This document shows, piece after piece, positions 7,880-16,508 of a stretch of DNA of 64,000 bases. The notes below the pieces were generated by a model, which saw only the letters and a list, made by a program, of their open reading frames with translations, searched no databases and was not told the DNA's origin. The DNA lies in contig NZ_FMUX01000021.1 in the NCBI RefSeq assembly GCF_900101345.1, positions 1 through 64,000 of the forward strand. The letters run 5' to 3'. This DNA is from Desulfoluna spongiiphila (GTDB lineage Bacteria; Desulfobacterota; Desulfobacteria; Desulfobacterales; Desulfolunaceae). The translations under genes and the position numbers were made by a program. The number at the start of each line of letters is the position of its first letter. Within the stretch, counting starts at the first letter, position 1.

Positions 7880-8302
7880 ATGGAAAAAAATATTACACGA
7901 ATTTTATGTGCGAATAATGGGTTTTTTGTCCTAACGTCAGTCACATCTATTATTCTTATAATACTTGTAGGTTGTGTCACGCAGCAAGCAGTGCCAAACA
8001 CTAAAAATGATGCTGCCATTAGCTGCTTAACTCTTTTGGATACGGCTTTAAGGGAGAATTGGCATTTTTCAGGTGATACAAGCCTTGATCTCAAAACAAT
8101 TATATCATTTGAAGTTGATTCAATGTCTAAAGTCAGTCATTTGAAAATAACCAAGCGTAGTGGATCTGATAAATTTGATCAAAGTGCAGTGAGATGTATT
8201 GAGGAGCTTTCACCTTTCAATCAAATTGATGGTGTTTCGAATGATTGCTTTAGCGAAAAGGGTTTTAAAAAATTCGTTATTGAATTTGATGATGGCGGGT
8301 AA
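7880..8302 (+). CDS. Lipoprotein with TonB/TolA-type C-terminal domain
   Basis: A 140-residue protein. A hydrophobic segment (about 17-31) ends in the lipobox L-V-G-C32, so it should be lipid-anchored. Residues about 55-140 look like the TonB/TolA C-terminal fold: a Trp near the start (NWHF), the VSHLKITKRSGSDKFDQSAVRC block, SPFNQI, and a final FVIEFD strand. Such domains contact outer-membrane or periplasmic partners. I start at ATG 7880; the frame is open further upstream but that part overlaps the repeat. A GGGGACAGGC motif lies just upstream. No TonB energising partners (ExbB/ExbD) are present. Confidence 0.6.
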   Translation: MEKNITRILCANNGFFVLTSVTSIILIILVGCVTQQAVPNTKNDAAISCLTLLDTALRENWHFSGDTSLDLKTIISFEVDSMSKVSHLKITKRSGSDKFDQSAVRCIEELSPFNQIDGVSNDCFSEKGFKKFVIEFDDGG

Positions 8303-8592
8303 CGTGTTGATAGTATGAATATTAGAGCTCTATGCGTCTCTGGGGTTATGAGGTGATAGGGGTTCTGTACTGATAGCTGTGGTGTTTTTAATCATCGGTG
8401 TCGAATTTAGATATGACGTTTTTTTCTAACTCGATGAATTTTGTCTGCGATGCATCAGGATGTCTTAATAAGGGTCTAAAAAAGTATCCTTTAAGGTTTG
8501 TTTATTGTACTGGTGTTGCAACTGGAAGTATGATCGTGTAATAAGACTTTGTTAGTTTATTACTTAAAAGAATATTTGAATTAAGGGGTATC

Positions 8593-9147
8593 ATGAAAAG
8601 AGGTATTTTAACTGTGTTTTCGATGTTTTTTCTTTTTGGTTGTTCTACGTATTCAGGACAGCGTTACGCTATGTCGGTTGACAATATTGAAATTATTAAA
8701 AGTACAATTCAGTCTCAACCATATCATCATGTTGCCGTAGGTGATTTTACTTCAAGTAAACCGAGCGTAAATAATATTATGTGTCGTGCTGTTGGCCCGA
8801 TCAAGACACCGGATGGGGAGACGTTTGAAGCCTACATTCGTGATGCATTGATAGATGAACTCAAGATGTCAGATGCATACTCAGCCTCTTCTTCTGTCGT
8901 TATTAAAGGTAATCTTGATGATATTAATTTCGACTCAATGAATGGCCTTTGGACGTTAAAACTCACAATTTCATTTAGTAACGGATCAGCTTTTACTGTC
9001 TCTGAATCATATGCATTCACACCAAGCTGGTATGGAGAAACTGGTTGTAATCAGACAGCCCAAGCGTTTATGCCGGCAGTGCAAAATTTGATCAGCAAAG
9101 TCGTGTCACATAGTTCTTTTAAAACTTGGATTATCGCCAAGTCATAA
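8593..9147 (+). CDS. Lipoprotein of unknown function
   Basis: A 184-residue protein with a lipoprotein signal peptide ending in the lipobox L-F-G-C17. The mature part contains MCRAVGPIKTPDGETFEAYI followed by a DELKMSDAYS block. This pattern is shared by YajG-like and related uncharacterised lipoproteins, whose role is unknown. TTAAGGGG lies 6 nt before the ATG. A terminator-like hairpin follows at 9170-9213. Its low GC matches the preceding lipoprotein gene, suggesting both belong to the same island. Confidence 0.75.
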   Translation: MKRGILTVFSMFFLFGCSTYSGQRYAMSVDNIEIIKSTIQSQPYHHVAVGDFTSSKPSVNNIMCRAVGPIKTPDGETFEAYIRDALIDELKMSDAYSASSSVVIKGNLDDINFDSMNGLWTLKLTISFSNGSAFTVSESYAFTPSWYGETGCNQTAQAFMPAVQNLISKVVSHSSFKTWIIAKS

Positions 9148-9169
9148 GCTTCGTATTAATGAATTTCTG

Positions 9170-9213
9170 GTGAGGGAGCGCCTGTGTATTGCGGCAGTTC
9201 CCTCACTACTTTT
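9170..9213 (+). terminator. Rho-independent terminator
   Basis: GTGAGGGAGC (9170-9179) pairs with GTTCCCTCAC (9197-9206), followed by TACTTTT. It closes the lipoprotein gene ending at 9147. Confidence 0.65.
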
Positions 9214-9514
9214 AGCGACCCTACTGAAATGTACATTTTCTGCTCTTAAGGGACGCGTTGAGTCCTCATCGTCCTCAGAATTTTTGAAGCACACCCTGTA
9301 AAACTACTCAGAAAAGATCTGAAAACCCATCTGCGTACCCTTTTGCTCTGTCGCGCAGTTGATTTGAGATTGCTATTTGGGGGCTGGTGCTGCTTAACTG
9401 TTTTCAACAGCCCTAAGAATCGGATTATGTCTGAGGAGCCAGCTTTTACCCCTTTTCTTCTTTTCTTTGGAACCTTTCTTTACAGGCACTTCGCCATGAT
9501 TATGCTATGATACT

Positions 9515-9743
9515 TATAATCCCATTAGATATGGGGTAGGCTCCGCCAAGCGTGCATGGGGTCCTCGTACAGTTAATCCCACTATGGATTTTCGGGGGTG
9601 AATCTATTCCCTTTCTCGCTGGTTCAGTAGAATCCATAGGGGCCTCTCCCCGAAATGGGAGGGGTGGTGTCCGTTCCAACTCAAGTGAGACGATTTGAAA
9701 TCGAGTAAATTAGACTTTTAAGGACTATCCACAAGGAGGGATA
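9515..9743 (+). promoter_or_regulatory. Candidate promoter and structured leader of the outer-membrane barrel gene
   Basis: A TATAAT box at 9515-9520 (weak -35) would give a leader of more than 200 nt. The leader contains TATGGATT (about 9582) pairing with AATCCATA (about 9633) and a compact CCTCTCCCC/GGGGAGGGG-type hairpin near 9645-9668. No riboswitch class that I know fits. The rest of the 9148-9514 gap shows no gene. Confidence 0.35.
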
Positions 9744-10511
9744 ATGAAGAATCAATTCTCATCGCCTGCTTTTCGCATGACAAAGTCTCTTTCTTTTATC
9801 TTGATACTGTATTGCCTTACAGCCACGTGCGCTCTGGCTGATTCTGATTGGACAGGGTTCTATGCAGGGGCCTCGATTGGTGCCCTTAGCGGAGAGGCGA
9901 ATCCTTCTGTGGTCACAATCGCGGATTCATATTTCACGCCGATCCGCGATGCAGCTCAACTCGATCCGGCAGCCTCGCAAGAGATTGATGGGCAAAATAT
10001 GTCTGGAAGTCTTTTTTTTGGTGGGGATTATCAGATAAATTCTGTCGTGCTTGGGTTGGAAGCAACTATTATGTATTCATCATTTTCTGAAGAGGAGTCA
10101 TTCAGCGATATATACGACACCAATGGAGATCCCTTTTCTCTTTCTTCAACGTTTGAAACCGACTGGATGATGAGCCTCGCACCCCGAGTCGGGTACGCGT
10201 ATAAGAATTCCCTGTTTTATGTGATGGGTGGCGTAGCACTTTCCAAGTTTTCATATGAATTTTCTTTCAAAGACCCAGTTGAACAGACTCGGCTTGATGA
10301 AAGTGAAACGTCTTGGGGGTGGACAGTCGGTGCTGGCTATGAATACCAAATTTCTGATGGTTGGGGGGTTAAGGCGGAATATGCTTACTACAAGTTTGAC
10401 GATATTTTTGATGTGTCGAGCAGGCTTGCGACCAATACCCTTGATGGCTTCAATCATAAAGTAGACTTTCAAGCGGATTCCTTCCGCCTTGGCCTTGTGA
10501 AGCGGTTCTAA
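9744..10511 (+). CDS. Outer-membrane beta-barrel protein
   Basis: A 255-residue protein with a signal peptide (cleavage near CALAD) followed by alternating strands: W-T-G-F-Y-A-G at the mature N-terminus, repeated aromatic strand ends, and a terminal phenylalanine (GLVKRF), the recognition signal for the Bam complex. This is the layout of 8-stranded OmpA/opacity-type barrels (Pfam OMP_b-brl). AAGGAGGG lies 3 nt before the ATG. It has its own terminator at 10546-10584. Ligand or adhesion role cannot be told from sequence. Confidence 0.82.
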   Translation: MKNQFSSPAFRMTKSLSFILILYCLTATCALADSDWTGFYAGASIGALSGEANPSVVTIADSYFTPIRDAAQLDPAASQEIDGQNMSGSLFFGGDYQINSVVLGLEATIMYSSFSEEESFSDIYDTNGDPFSLSSTFETDWMMSLAPRVGYAYKNSLFYVMGGVALSKFSYEFSFKDPVEQTRLDESETSWGWTVGAGYEYQISDGWGVKAEYAYYKFDDIFDVSSRLATNTLDGFNHKVDFQADSFRLGLVKRF

Positions 10512-10545
10512 CCCGGATATTTCATCAGAAAACGGTTCGGCCAAT

Positions 10546-10584
10546 GCAATAAACGGTAATGTACCGTTTATTGCTCAGTTTTTT
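10546..10584 (+). terminator. Rho-independent terminator
   Basis: Perfect 13-bp stem GCAATAAACGGTA / TACCGTTTATTGC with a 3-nt loop, then TCAG and six T. It ends the barrel gene. Confidence 0.85.
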
Positions 10585-10793
10585 CACCCTTCGGCCGAGT
10601 CAGGTGCACCCGTCTTCTTCGTAATCAGGACGTTGAGCTAAACCACATCATCTGCAGCCCTGATGTCTTGAATAGCTGTGCACTCGATTTGTGAGGTACC
10701 CGGGGTATGTCCTTCGAGGGGATCTGCTGTTGAAACGACTGGGGGAGTCCTGATGGGAAAGATGGCTACACTTGGCGCTTTGCCCACCTTGCC
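10581..10793 (+). repeat. Structured repeat copy R2 with downstream hairpin
   Basis: Bases 10581-10707 align with R1 at 6984-7112 (CACCCTTCGG, GAGT...GTGCACC, ATCAGG...CCTGAT, TCTGCAG, CTTGAATA). The inner stem differs from R1 by a paired change (A-T to G-C), so folding is conserved. Bases 10759-10790 (AAGATGG...CCACCTT) repeat the hairpin of copy R3. Confidence 0.6.
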
Positions 10794-10913
10794 AGTGAAA
10801 GGCATGCATTGGGTTTGTCGGGGATGATCGTGAACAATCTGTGGTGGGGAGCAATTATTCCGACCAGGGGGCGTATACCTTCCATATCCATTAACTTTGA
10901 AAGGGTAAGCATC

Positions 10914-11852
10914 ATGAAAAAGCTGGCCTGTATGGTGATGGTTGCATGTGTCGTGCTGTCTGTCGGTCTTCCTGCGTCTGCCGGTGGGGCAGCTCCGGGG
11001 CTTTGGGGTGTCTACTCTGATGTGTTTAAAAATGCCAAGTACATTGATCTCACCCATGCCTTTGAACCTGCGCAGCCCGTATGGCCGGGGTTTGCCAATG
11101 CAGCATTCAAACCGGCCAGGGCGGGCAAAGGCATCGAAGGGTATGTGGCGGCCGGGCAGGAATTCACCTATGACAAGCACGGTTTCGTGGCCACGGCCTA
11201 TGAGTTGACGACGGATCAGTACGGAACCCAGCTTGATCCACCGGCCCACTGGGACAAACTCGGCGCAACCATCAGCGACATCCCGGCAACCTATGCTATT
11301 CGCCCCCTGGTGGTCATAGATATCCATGACAAAGTAGGAAAAGACGAGGGCTACCATCTTCAAGTTGAGGACATCAAAGCCTGGGAAAAGACGTATGGGC
11401 GCATCCCGGAAGGGGCTGTGGTGATGGTCCGTTCAGACTGGCACAAGCAGTGGTCGGATACCGAGCGGTTCAACAAAAAACCCTTCCCCGGGGTCGGCCT
11501 TGAGGCACTGAAGTTTCTTCACCTGGAACGGCACATCCTGTTTCACGGCCATGAGCCCCTGGACACGGATACAACGCCGACCCTTGAAGGGGAGTACTGG
11601 CTGATGCACAACCATTTTGCCCAGGCAGAAGGGGTGGCCAACCTCGATAAAGTACCGGAGGCAGGCGCACTGATCATTATCGGGTTTGCAAAGCCAAAGG
11701 GGGGCACAGGTGGCTACGCGCGTTACATTGCCGTTGCTCCAAAGCAATGGCCCCATGGCGTTTCGGTAACGGAGGTTCCCGGCGCCCCGCTTCCTGTCCA
11801 GGCCCACCCGTTAAAGCGGGATAAGAGCGGTGTCATGCGTCCAACGCCATAG
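10914..11852 (+). CDS. Exported cyclase-family metal-dependent hydrolase
   Basis: A 312-residue protein with a signal peptide (cleavage near ASAGG). The rest matches the cyclase/kynurenine formamidase-like family PF04199: the early IDLTHAFEP, the metal motif region QYGTQLDPPAHW (about 102-113), then MVRSDW, PFPGVGLEAL and a late ILFHGHEPLDTDTT block. The canonical motif is HxGTHxDxPxH; here both leading histidines are glutamine while the Asp and last His remain, so metal binding may differ. The chosen start follows GGGTAAG; the upstream frame lacks a ribosome site. It probably acts in the periplasm on an unknown amide or ester. Confidence 0.8.
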   Translation: MKKLACMVMVACVVLSVGLPASAGGAAPGLWGVYSDVFKNAKYIDLTHAFEPAQPVWPGFANAAFKPARAGKGIEGYVAAGQEFTYDKHGFVATAYELTTDQYGTQLDPPAHWDKLGATISDIPATYAIRPLVVIDIHDKVGKDEGYHLQVEDIKAWEKTYGRIPEGAVVMVRSDWHKQWSDTERFNKKPFPGVGLEALKFLHLERHILFHGHEPLDTDTTPTLEGEYWLMHNHFAQAEGVANLDKVPEAGALIIIGFAKPKGGTGGYARYIAVAPKQWPHGVSVTEVPGAPLPVQAHPLKRDKSGVMRPTP

Positions 11853-11919
11853 CAAGCGGCATGAAAGTGGAGGCCTTTTTGTTAAAGGCATTTTGGAGGT
11901 GGAGACGCTTTTACAGGAA

Positions 11920-11958
11920 ACGATGGACACGCCTGGTGCTCTGTCCTCCAACCGGAAG
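11920..11958 (+). repeat. Diverged hairpin related to repeats R2/R3
   Basis: CGATGGACACGCCTGGTGCT followed by CTGTCCTCC resembles the AAGATGG...CTTGGCGCTTTG...CCACC hairpin at 10759-10790. It lies downstream of the cyclase-like gene; the similarity is partial. Confidence 0.35.
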
Positions 11959-12087
11959 ACCTGTCCCGGACCATGACGTGAAGAGTTTCGGGATTGTGGC
12001 TGAGGGGGGGCTTTAAAGCGGCGTGGTGGGGTGCCGCCTCCCGTTGGTTTATCAGGGGAGGAGACAGCCCTGTTGATGCAGATGTCT

Positions 12088-12714
12088 TTATGCTTCCAAT
12101 GCGTTCATAAGGGCAGGAAACGCTTCTGGTGCACTGGTTTTAAACAGGTCGTACCAGGCCCTCAGTACGTCGCCTTTGTATAGATGTAGCGCTTGGAATA
12201 TCTCCCTGGTAAATTCCAGGGGTGCCGTTCCCGAAGCCGTAATCACATTCTTGTCGTGAACAGCCAGGGCTTCGACGTACTGGCTGCCGCCCTTGTAATT
12301 GGACGCTTCGAGGTACGCTTTGGCGTTGCTTGTATGCCGGATGGAATCAAGCAACCCGATGTGTGCGAGGCCGTACGTTGCACCGCAGATGGCCGCCACC
12401 TTCAGGTGGTTTTCATGGAATCTCTTCGCCAGCTCAGCCACGTCCTGATGGGCGCCTTCCTCCCAGCTCGCCCCTCCGGGAAGTATCAACATCTCCGCAT
12501 CCCAAAGCGTTATCTCGTCCATGCCGAGGTCCGGTGTGATCTGGAGCCCGCCAGCCGAACGGACAGGGCGGCCATCGGTGCTGAAGGTTTTCAGCTGATA
12601 CGCGCCAGGGGTTATTTGCATCATGGGATTGTTTAATCCGGTGGTGACATACCCTATTTCCCAATCTGAAAGGGTGTCAAAAAGAAACAGGTAAATGGTT
12701 TTAGGGCCAGTCAC
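12088..12714 (-). CDS. DJ-1/PfpI family protein
   Basis: A 208-residue class-I glutamine-amidotransferase-like protein. The nucleophile elbow is AAICGATYGLA, with the conserved Cys and an upstream ILPGGASWEE carrying the family Glu region. Members include DJ-1-like stress chaperones and isonitrile hydratase-like enzymes; YoaZ-type proteins are the nearest I recall. Its ATG overlaps the stop of the MarR gene by 4 nt (ATGA), so the two are co-translated. The pairing with a MarR regulator suggests induction by a toxic or electrophilic compound (inference). Confidence 0.82.
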   Translation of the reverse strand: MTGPKTIYLFLFDTLSDWEIGYVTTGLNNPMMQITPGAYQLKTFSTDGRPVRSAGGLQITPDLGMDEITLWDAEMLILPGGASWEEGAHQDVAELAKRFHENHLKVAAICGATYGLAHIGLLDSIRHTSNAKAYLEASNYKGGSQYVEALAVHDKNVITASGTAPLEFTREIFQALHLYKGDVLRAWYDLFKTSAPEAFPALMNALEA

Positions 12715-13166
12715 TCAATCACCTCATGAGATTTCGTTAAATTTTCTCGGATATGTTTCACTTCCGATACTGCCGTTGTTAGCTTTTCAAGATTCATGTT
12801 TTTTGAAAATTCATTGGCCCAGGCCATTTGCCTTTTTGTTATCTCGTTCATGGCCTCTTTGCCGGATGGGGAGAGCGAGCACAGCTTTGCGCGGCGGTGG
12901 GCCGGGTTGGTTTTCGTCTCGATAAAACCGTCTTTGATCAATTGATTGGCTATGCGTTGCACGTTCTGGCGAGACAGCCCCATGTGCCTTGCAATGTCAG
13001 AAACGGTTGCGGGCCCTTCTGTCAATGCGCCCAATACCTGCCATCGCGCACTTGTTAAGCCGAGGTCCTTGATGAGGTCATTTCCGGTATTGATGATGGC
13101 CCCGTTGACCCGAAATATCTCTAAAATAAGATCTGTGAGTGTTCGTCCGTTTTTTGTGTGTTGCAT
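12711..13166 (-). CDS. MarR family transcriptional regulator
   Basis: A 151-residue winged-helix regulator: the TSARWQVLGAL helix, the recognition region VSDIARHMGLSRQNVQRIAN, and a wing with KTNPAHRRAKLCSLSPSGKEA. MarR dimers bind palindromic operators and release DNA on ligand binding. GAGGGG precedes the ATG. It is the first gene of a two-gene operon with the DJ-1-like gene, and a 37-bp palindrome lies just upstream at 13183-13219, very likely its own operator. The porin-like gene upstream on the same strand may share the control. Confidence 0.88.
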   Translation of the reverse strand: MQHTKNGRTLTDLILEIFRVNGAIINTGNDLIKDLGLTSARWQVLGALTEGPATVSDIARHMGLSRQNVQRIANQLIKDGFIETKTNPAHRRAKLCSLSPSGKEAMNEITKRQMAWANEFSKNMNLEKLTTAVSEVKHIRENLTKSHEVIE

Positions 13167-13182
13167 GCGACCCCTCTTTTTT

Positions 13183-13219
13183 TTGACAACAAGGTGTCAT
13201 ATTGACACTGTGTTGTCAA
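13183..13219 (-). promoter_or_regulatory. Palindromic operator for the MarR-type regulator
   Basis: TTGACAACA and TGTTGTCAA form the outer arms; GTGTCA and TGACAC form the inner arms around TAT. Only the two bases between the arms differ (AG against TG). TTGACA hexamers face both ways. The site lies 17 nt upstream of the marR start, the usual position for autoregulation. Confidence 0.75.
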
Positions 13220-13240
13220 GTAGGGGCGCCCATGGGCGAT

Positions 13241-14119
13241 TTATCCGCCCAGAAACTGCATGTTCAGGGCAAAGAAAATTTGCCACTTGGGCTGGCCAGG
13301 GCCGTCGTCGGCCACGGAATATTGCGGTTCGACAAAGAAGTTGTAGACGGTGGTCCCTTTTTTGATGACCTTCCCGATGCCGACGCCCATAGGTACAGAA
13401 TAGTAGTCTTTTTCAAAGTTGTAGACCCACAGGGGCGCCGCCCGCAGGTAGATTCCGTGCCCCAGCTGGAAGAACGCAAAGGGCTGCATCACAGCGATGT
13501 TGACGTCATCCCGGTCGTCCTCACCGGCAAAGCTGGCCTGCCAGGTCAGCAGGTAACCGTACTGGAACACAGGGGAGGTGGCCACAAAGGTGACCTGCGC
13601 CAGCCCGGCCGACCATTGCTCGGAGCCCAGGTCATCGTCTGTTGCCGTGGGAATGGTGAGTTGAGGCCCCAGGCCCACGCTGATCCCGGGGTTTCCGGTG
13701 TCGAACAGATAGGCTGCAAAAATATTGAAATCCCCCAGACCGGTCTCTTTGCTTCCATTGGGCGGTGTCGGAAAGGTGTTGATCGGCAGCGAGGCCCGCA
13801 TCAGCCAGGAGGTGTCCCCGATACTGATGGGCTGCGCATAACGGACAACAAACTGGTTGGCGTCTTCGTCGGACTCGGTCAACTTTCCGATGTAATAGTT
13901 CTGGAGGTTGAAAGCCTTCATATTGGCCAGAGGGTTGTTGGCCTGTGCCTCTGCGCTGGCATCGGACGCCTCGGCCTGGCCCTGTTCCTCTGACTCCGCC
14001 ATGGCTGCCTGGAGTTGGACACCCATCAGGATGCATGCAAGGAAGATTGTCCTTGCTGTGGGGAGCAGGAAACGCCTTGCGGCTCCACCGGACTTGCGTT
14101 GTGCAATTTTGATGGTCAT
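13241..14119 (-). CDS. Porin-like outer-membrane protein (phenol-degradation MetA-like family)
   Basis: A 292-residue protein with a long signal peptide (cleavage near AMAES), a short Ala/Glu/Gln-rich linker and about 230 residues of alternating strands rich in Gly and aromatics (YYIGKLTESDEDANQFVVRY, LGDFNIFAAYLFDTG, GLGPQLTIPTAT). This matches PF13557, outer-membrane barrels often linked to uptake of hydrophobic compounds. CGGAGGAAAA precedes the ATG. It lies upstream of and on the same strand as the MarR/DJ-1 pair, so all three may form a detoxification or uptake locus. Confidence 0.72.
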   Translation of the reverse strand: MTIKIAQRKSGGAARRFLLPTARTIFLACILMGVQLQAAMAESEEQGQAEASDASAEAQANNPLANMKAFNLQNYYIGKLTESDEDANQFVVRYAQPISIGDTSWLMRASLPINTFPTPPNGSKETGLGDFNIFAAYLFDTGNPGISVGLGPQLTIPTATDDDLGSEQWSAGLAQVTFVATSPVFQYGYLLTWQASFAGEDDRDDVNIAVMQPFAFFQLGHGIYLRAAPLWVYNFEKDYYSVPMGVGIGKVIKKGTTVYNFFVEPQYSVADDGPGQPKWQIFFALNMQFLGG

Positions 14120-14828
14120 TGCATTTTCCTCCGGTTCATTCTTTTTTCATGATGTTTTAGGCAAAGGGCAAGAACCAAAGACCGATGGTAGGGTGGACCA
14201 TGGTGTACCCTCCTTGGGCTGGGAGCATAAAGCGGGTTGTTGGGTGGATGCCCGGCGGATAGATTTGTTTCTCGGGACTGCCAGAGTGGGGGCTATGATA
14301 AAAGTGGTGGGTATATTTCTGAAATTATATCAGATTGTTCAGGGCGTGAGAACGCCTATTCGACGGCTGCGCTGGACAAGGTGATTGCGGGGCATCATGC
14401 CCGTGGGTTGATTCTCAGCCCGAGTTCTCATGAATATTCTAACTTTGATTTTGATGGCATGGTCTCCATCATTAACCTTTTCAGAAGGTTAAATTCCGGC
14501 GTGGTATGGTGGTGAATTGCTCGTCACGTATTTCCCTGAAACCCGCCGAAGAGGCTTTAATCCGTAATCGAATGGCGATTCTTCATTTGAATCAGGATGT
14601 TAAATTGGTTAACCAGTCGATGGCGTGTTGACATGGTGATGATTATGTACTATGTCTGTGTGCATCACAAGAACCTCAGGTGTGTTTCATATTGTCTCCT
14701 CGAATCGAGTCTTTCCAGATGACATTTCGTTTTTGCCGGTTCGCCGGTTTCCGTTTTTACGGCTGATGGGAGTGTTGTACCTTCCCCTTCCGATGGCCCC
14801 CTGACATCGACACGAGTTGGAGGAAATC
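14120..14828. other. Intergenic, no convincing gene
   Basis: Short open frames exist (for example 14237-14515 on +), but none has a family signature or good ribosome site. The right part holds the putative kinase promoter. Confidence 0.4.
14628..14656 (+). promoter_or_regulatory. Putative sigma-70 promoter of the histidine kinase gene
   Basis: TTGACA (14628-14633) and TATGTC (14651-14656) are separated by 17 nt, about 170 nt before the kinase start. Confidence 0.4.
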
Positions 14829-16508
14829 ATGACGGAAGTGATTCAATTGCCGACAGGCCAGGCCCTGGCCGACATCATTGCTCATCATGACAAGCTCCAG
14901 GAGGAGCTTAAGGACCGAAGGGCACTGGATCGGATGCTTGCCGCGGTCTCTTCCGATTTTATGAACGTGACGGGAGAGTGGACCGGAGACGTCATCGAAA
15001 AGGCTCTGAAACGGGTGGCCCGGTTTGCAGGGGCCAAGCGTGGCATTGCCTTTATGGTGCCACGGGGCCAGGAGGAGTGCGCCCTGTTTTTTGAATGGAT
15101 CTCCGAGGAAGACCCCGAGGGGAGTTTTGAACCCATCTCGCCCCAGGCATTTTCTATTTTTCTTCCCCCCATGCGCGACCAGAAACTGATTATCCTGAGC
15201 CGGAAGGAGGACATGGCCGACCTGGACTTTGAGCAGCGGCAGTTCCTGCTGAGCCATGGGTTTCGGGCTCTGGTGGGGCTCTATCTCAACAGCCGGGACG
15301 GCAAGGAAGGGGGGATTTTTCTCTTTGGAGGGCCCGGGGAGGAGTACCTGTGGCCCGAGGAGCTGATCTCGCGGTTTTTACGCACCGTGGAGGGGCTCTT
15401 CATCAGCTCCATGCGCCAGGTGGAGCTGACCATGGAGCTGAAAAAGCGGGAGGCCCTTGCCTCGGCCCTTCTCAACGCCACCACGGATTCGGCGGTGCTC
15501 ATGGATACCGAAGGCAAGATCCTGGCCATTAACAGCTCTTTTGCACGGCGGTTGAAGATCAGCCAGAGCCACGCCAAGGGAAAAAGCTTCTATGATTTTT
15601 TTTCCCCTTCCCTGTCCCAGTTTCGGCGCAATCAGGTGACGTCGGTGGTCAGGGGCGGGCACCCGGTTCGCTTTGAAGACGACAACAACGGCCTGGTCCT
15701 GTCCAACGTGATCTACCCTGTGTTCGACATCCGGGGCGTGGTGGAGCAGGTGGCCTTCTACTCCCATGACATCACCCCGCTGAAGGACGCAGAGCAGAGC
15801 ATCCGGACCCTCACCGGGGAGCTGGTCCTTGCCCAGGAGGGCGAGCGGCAGCGCATTGCCTATGACCTGCATGACAACGTGGCCCAGGAGCTTGCAACCT
15901 TGAAGATAAGCTGCGACACCCTGGTGGATGCCGCGCGGAAGTCACCGGAAGAGTTTGAAAAGACCGTGGGCGGATTTTCCGGGGTCCTCCAGAATTCCAT
16001 CAACACCGTCCGTGAAATGGCCTATGAACTTCAGCCCCCCACCACGGGCAAGATGAGACTGGTGGACGCCATCTACAACTACTGCGATGAGTTCAGCGAG
16101 CGGTTCGGCATTTGTGTGGATTTTTACACGGCCGGGATGCACAACGTGCCCCTGGAAAAAGAGCACCAGCACCATATCCAGCGAATCATCCAGGAAGCCC
16201 TGAACAACGTGCGAAAGCACGCCCGGGCCAAGGGGGTGATCATCCGGCTGGTGGCGGCTCATCCCCATGTGATCCTTCGCATCGATGACGACGGCAGAGG
16301 GTTTGACGTTGCAAAACGCAAGGAGGAGGGGTTGAGGGAGAAGCGCATGGGGCTGAGGGGCATGGAGAACAGAGTGCGGCTGATCAAGGGCCGCGCCCGC
16401 ATCGAGTCCGCCCCGGGGGAGGGCACCCGCCTCTTTTTTGAAATTCCCGCCGAACAGCTCGATGAGATGGCCGACAGCAACGACCAGTATTATCCTCTTT
16501 TTACATGA
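14829..16508 (+). CDS. Orphan sensor histidine kinase, NarL-type (GAF-PAS-HisKA_3-HATPase)
   Basis: A 559-residue soluble kinase. Residues about 35-195 are GAF-like and 210-320 are a PAS domain (ALLNATTDSAVLMDTEG...). The dimerisation helix is RQRIAYDLHDNVAQELATLK with phospho-acceptor H348. The ATPase domain shows NNVRKHARA (N box), DDGRGFD and GLRGMENRV. No membrane helix, so it senses a cytoplasmic signal. GGAGGAAATC precedes the ATG; a TTG 12 nt upstream is inside that ribosome site. No response regulator is adjacent; a LuxR-type partner is expected elsewhere. Its 3' end overlaps the convergent prmA by 19 nt. Confidence 0.88.
   Translation: MTEVIQLPTGQALADIIAHHDKLQEELKDRRALDRMLAAVSSDFMNVTGEWTGDVIEKALKRVARFAGAKRGIAFMVPRGQEECALFFEWISEEDPEGSFEPISPQAFSIFLPPMRDQKLIILSRKEDMADLDFEQRQFLLSHGFRALVGLYLNSRDGKEGGIFLFGGPGEEYLWPEELISRFLRTVEGLFISSMRQVELTMELKKREALASALLNATTDSAVLMDTEGKILAINSSFARRLKISQSHAKGKSFYDFFSPSLSQFRRNQVTSVVRGGHPVRFEDDNNGLVLSNVIYPVFDIRGVVEQVAFYSHDITPLKDAEQSIRTLTGELVLAQEGERQRIAYDLHDNVAQELATLKISCDTLVDAARKSPEEFEKTVGGFSGVLQNSINTVREMAYELQPPTTGKMRLVDAIYNYCDEFSERFGICVDFYTAGMHNVPLEKEHQHHIQRIIQEALNNVRKHARAKGVIIRLVAAHPHVILRIDDDGRGFDVAKRKEEGLREKRMGLRGMENRVRLIKGRARIESAPGEGTRLFFEIPAEQLDEMADSNDQYYPLFT

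Noticed and set aside
13202..13993. 263-residue open frame on the plus strand
   Set aside because: Antisense to the porin-like gene, which has a signal peptide and barrel pattern.
14237..14515. 92-residue frame, possible gene remnant
   Set aside because: No ribosome site, no family signature and Ser/Gly-rich composition; left as intergenic.
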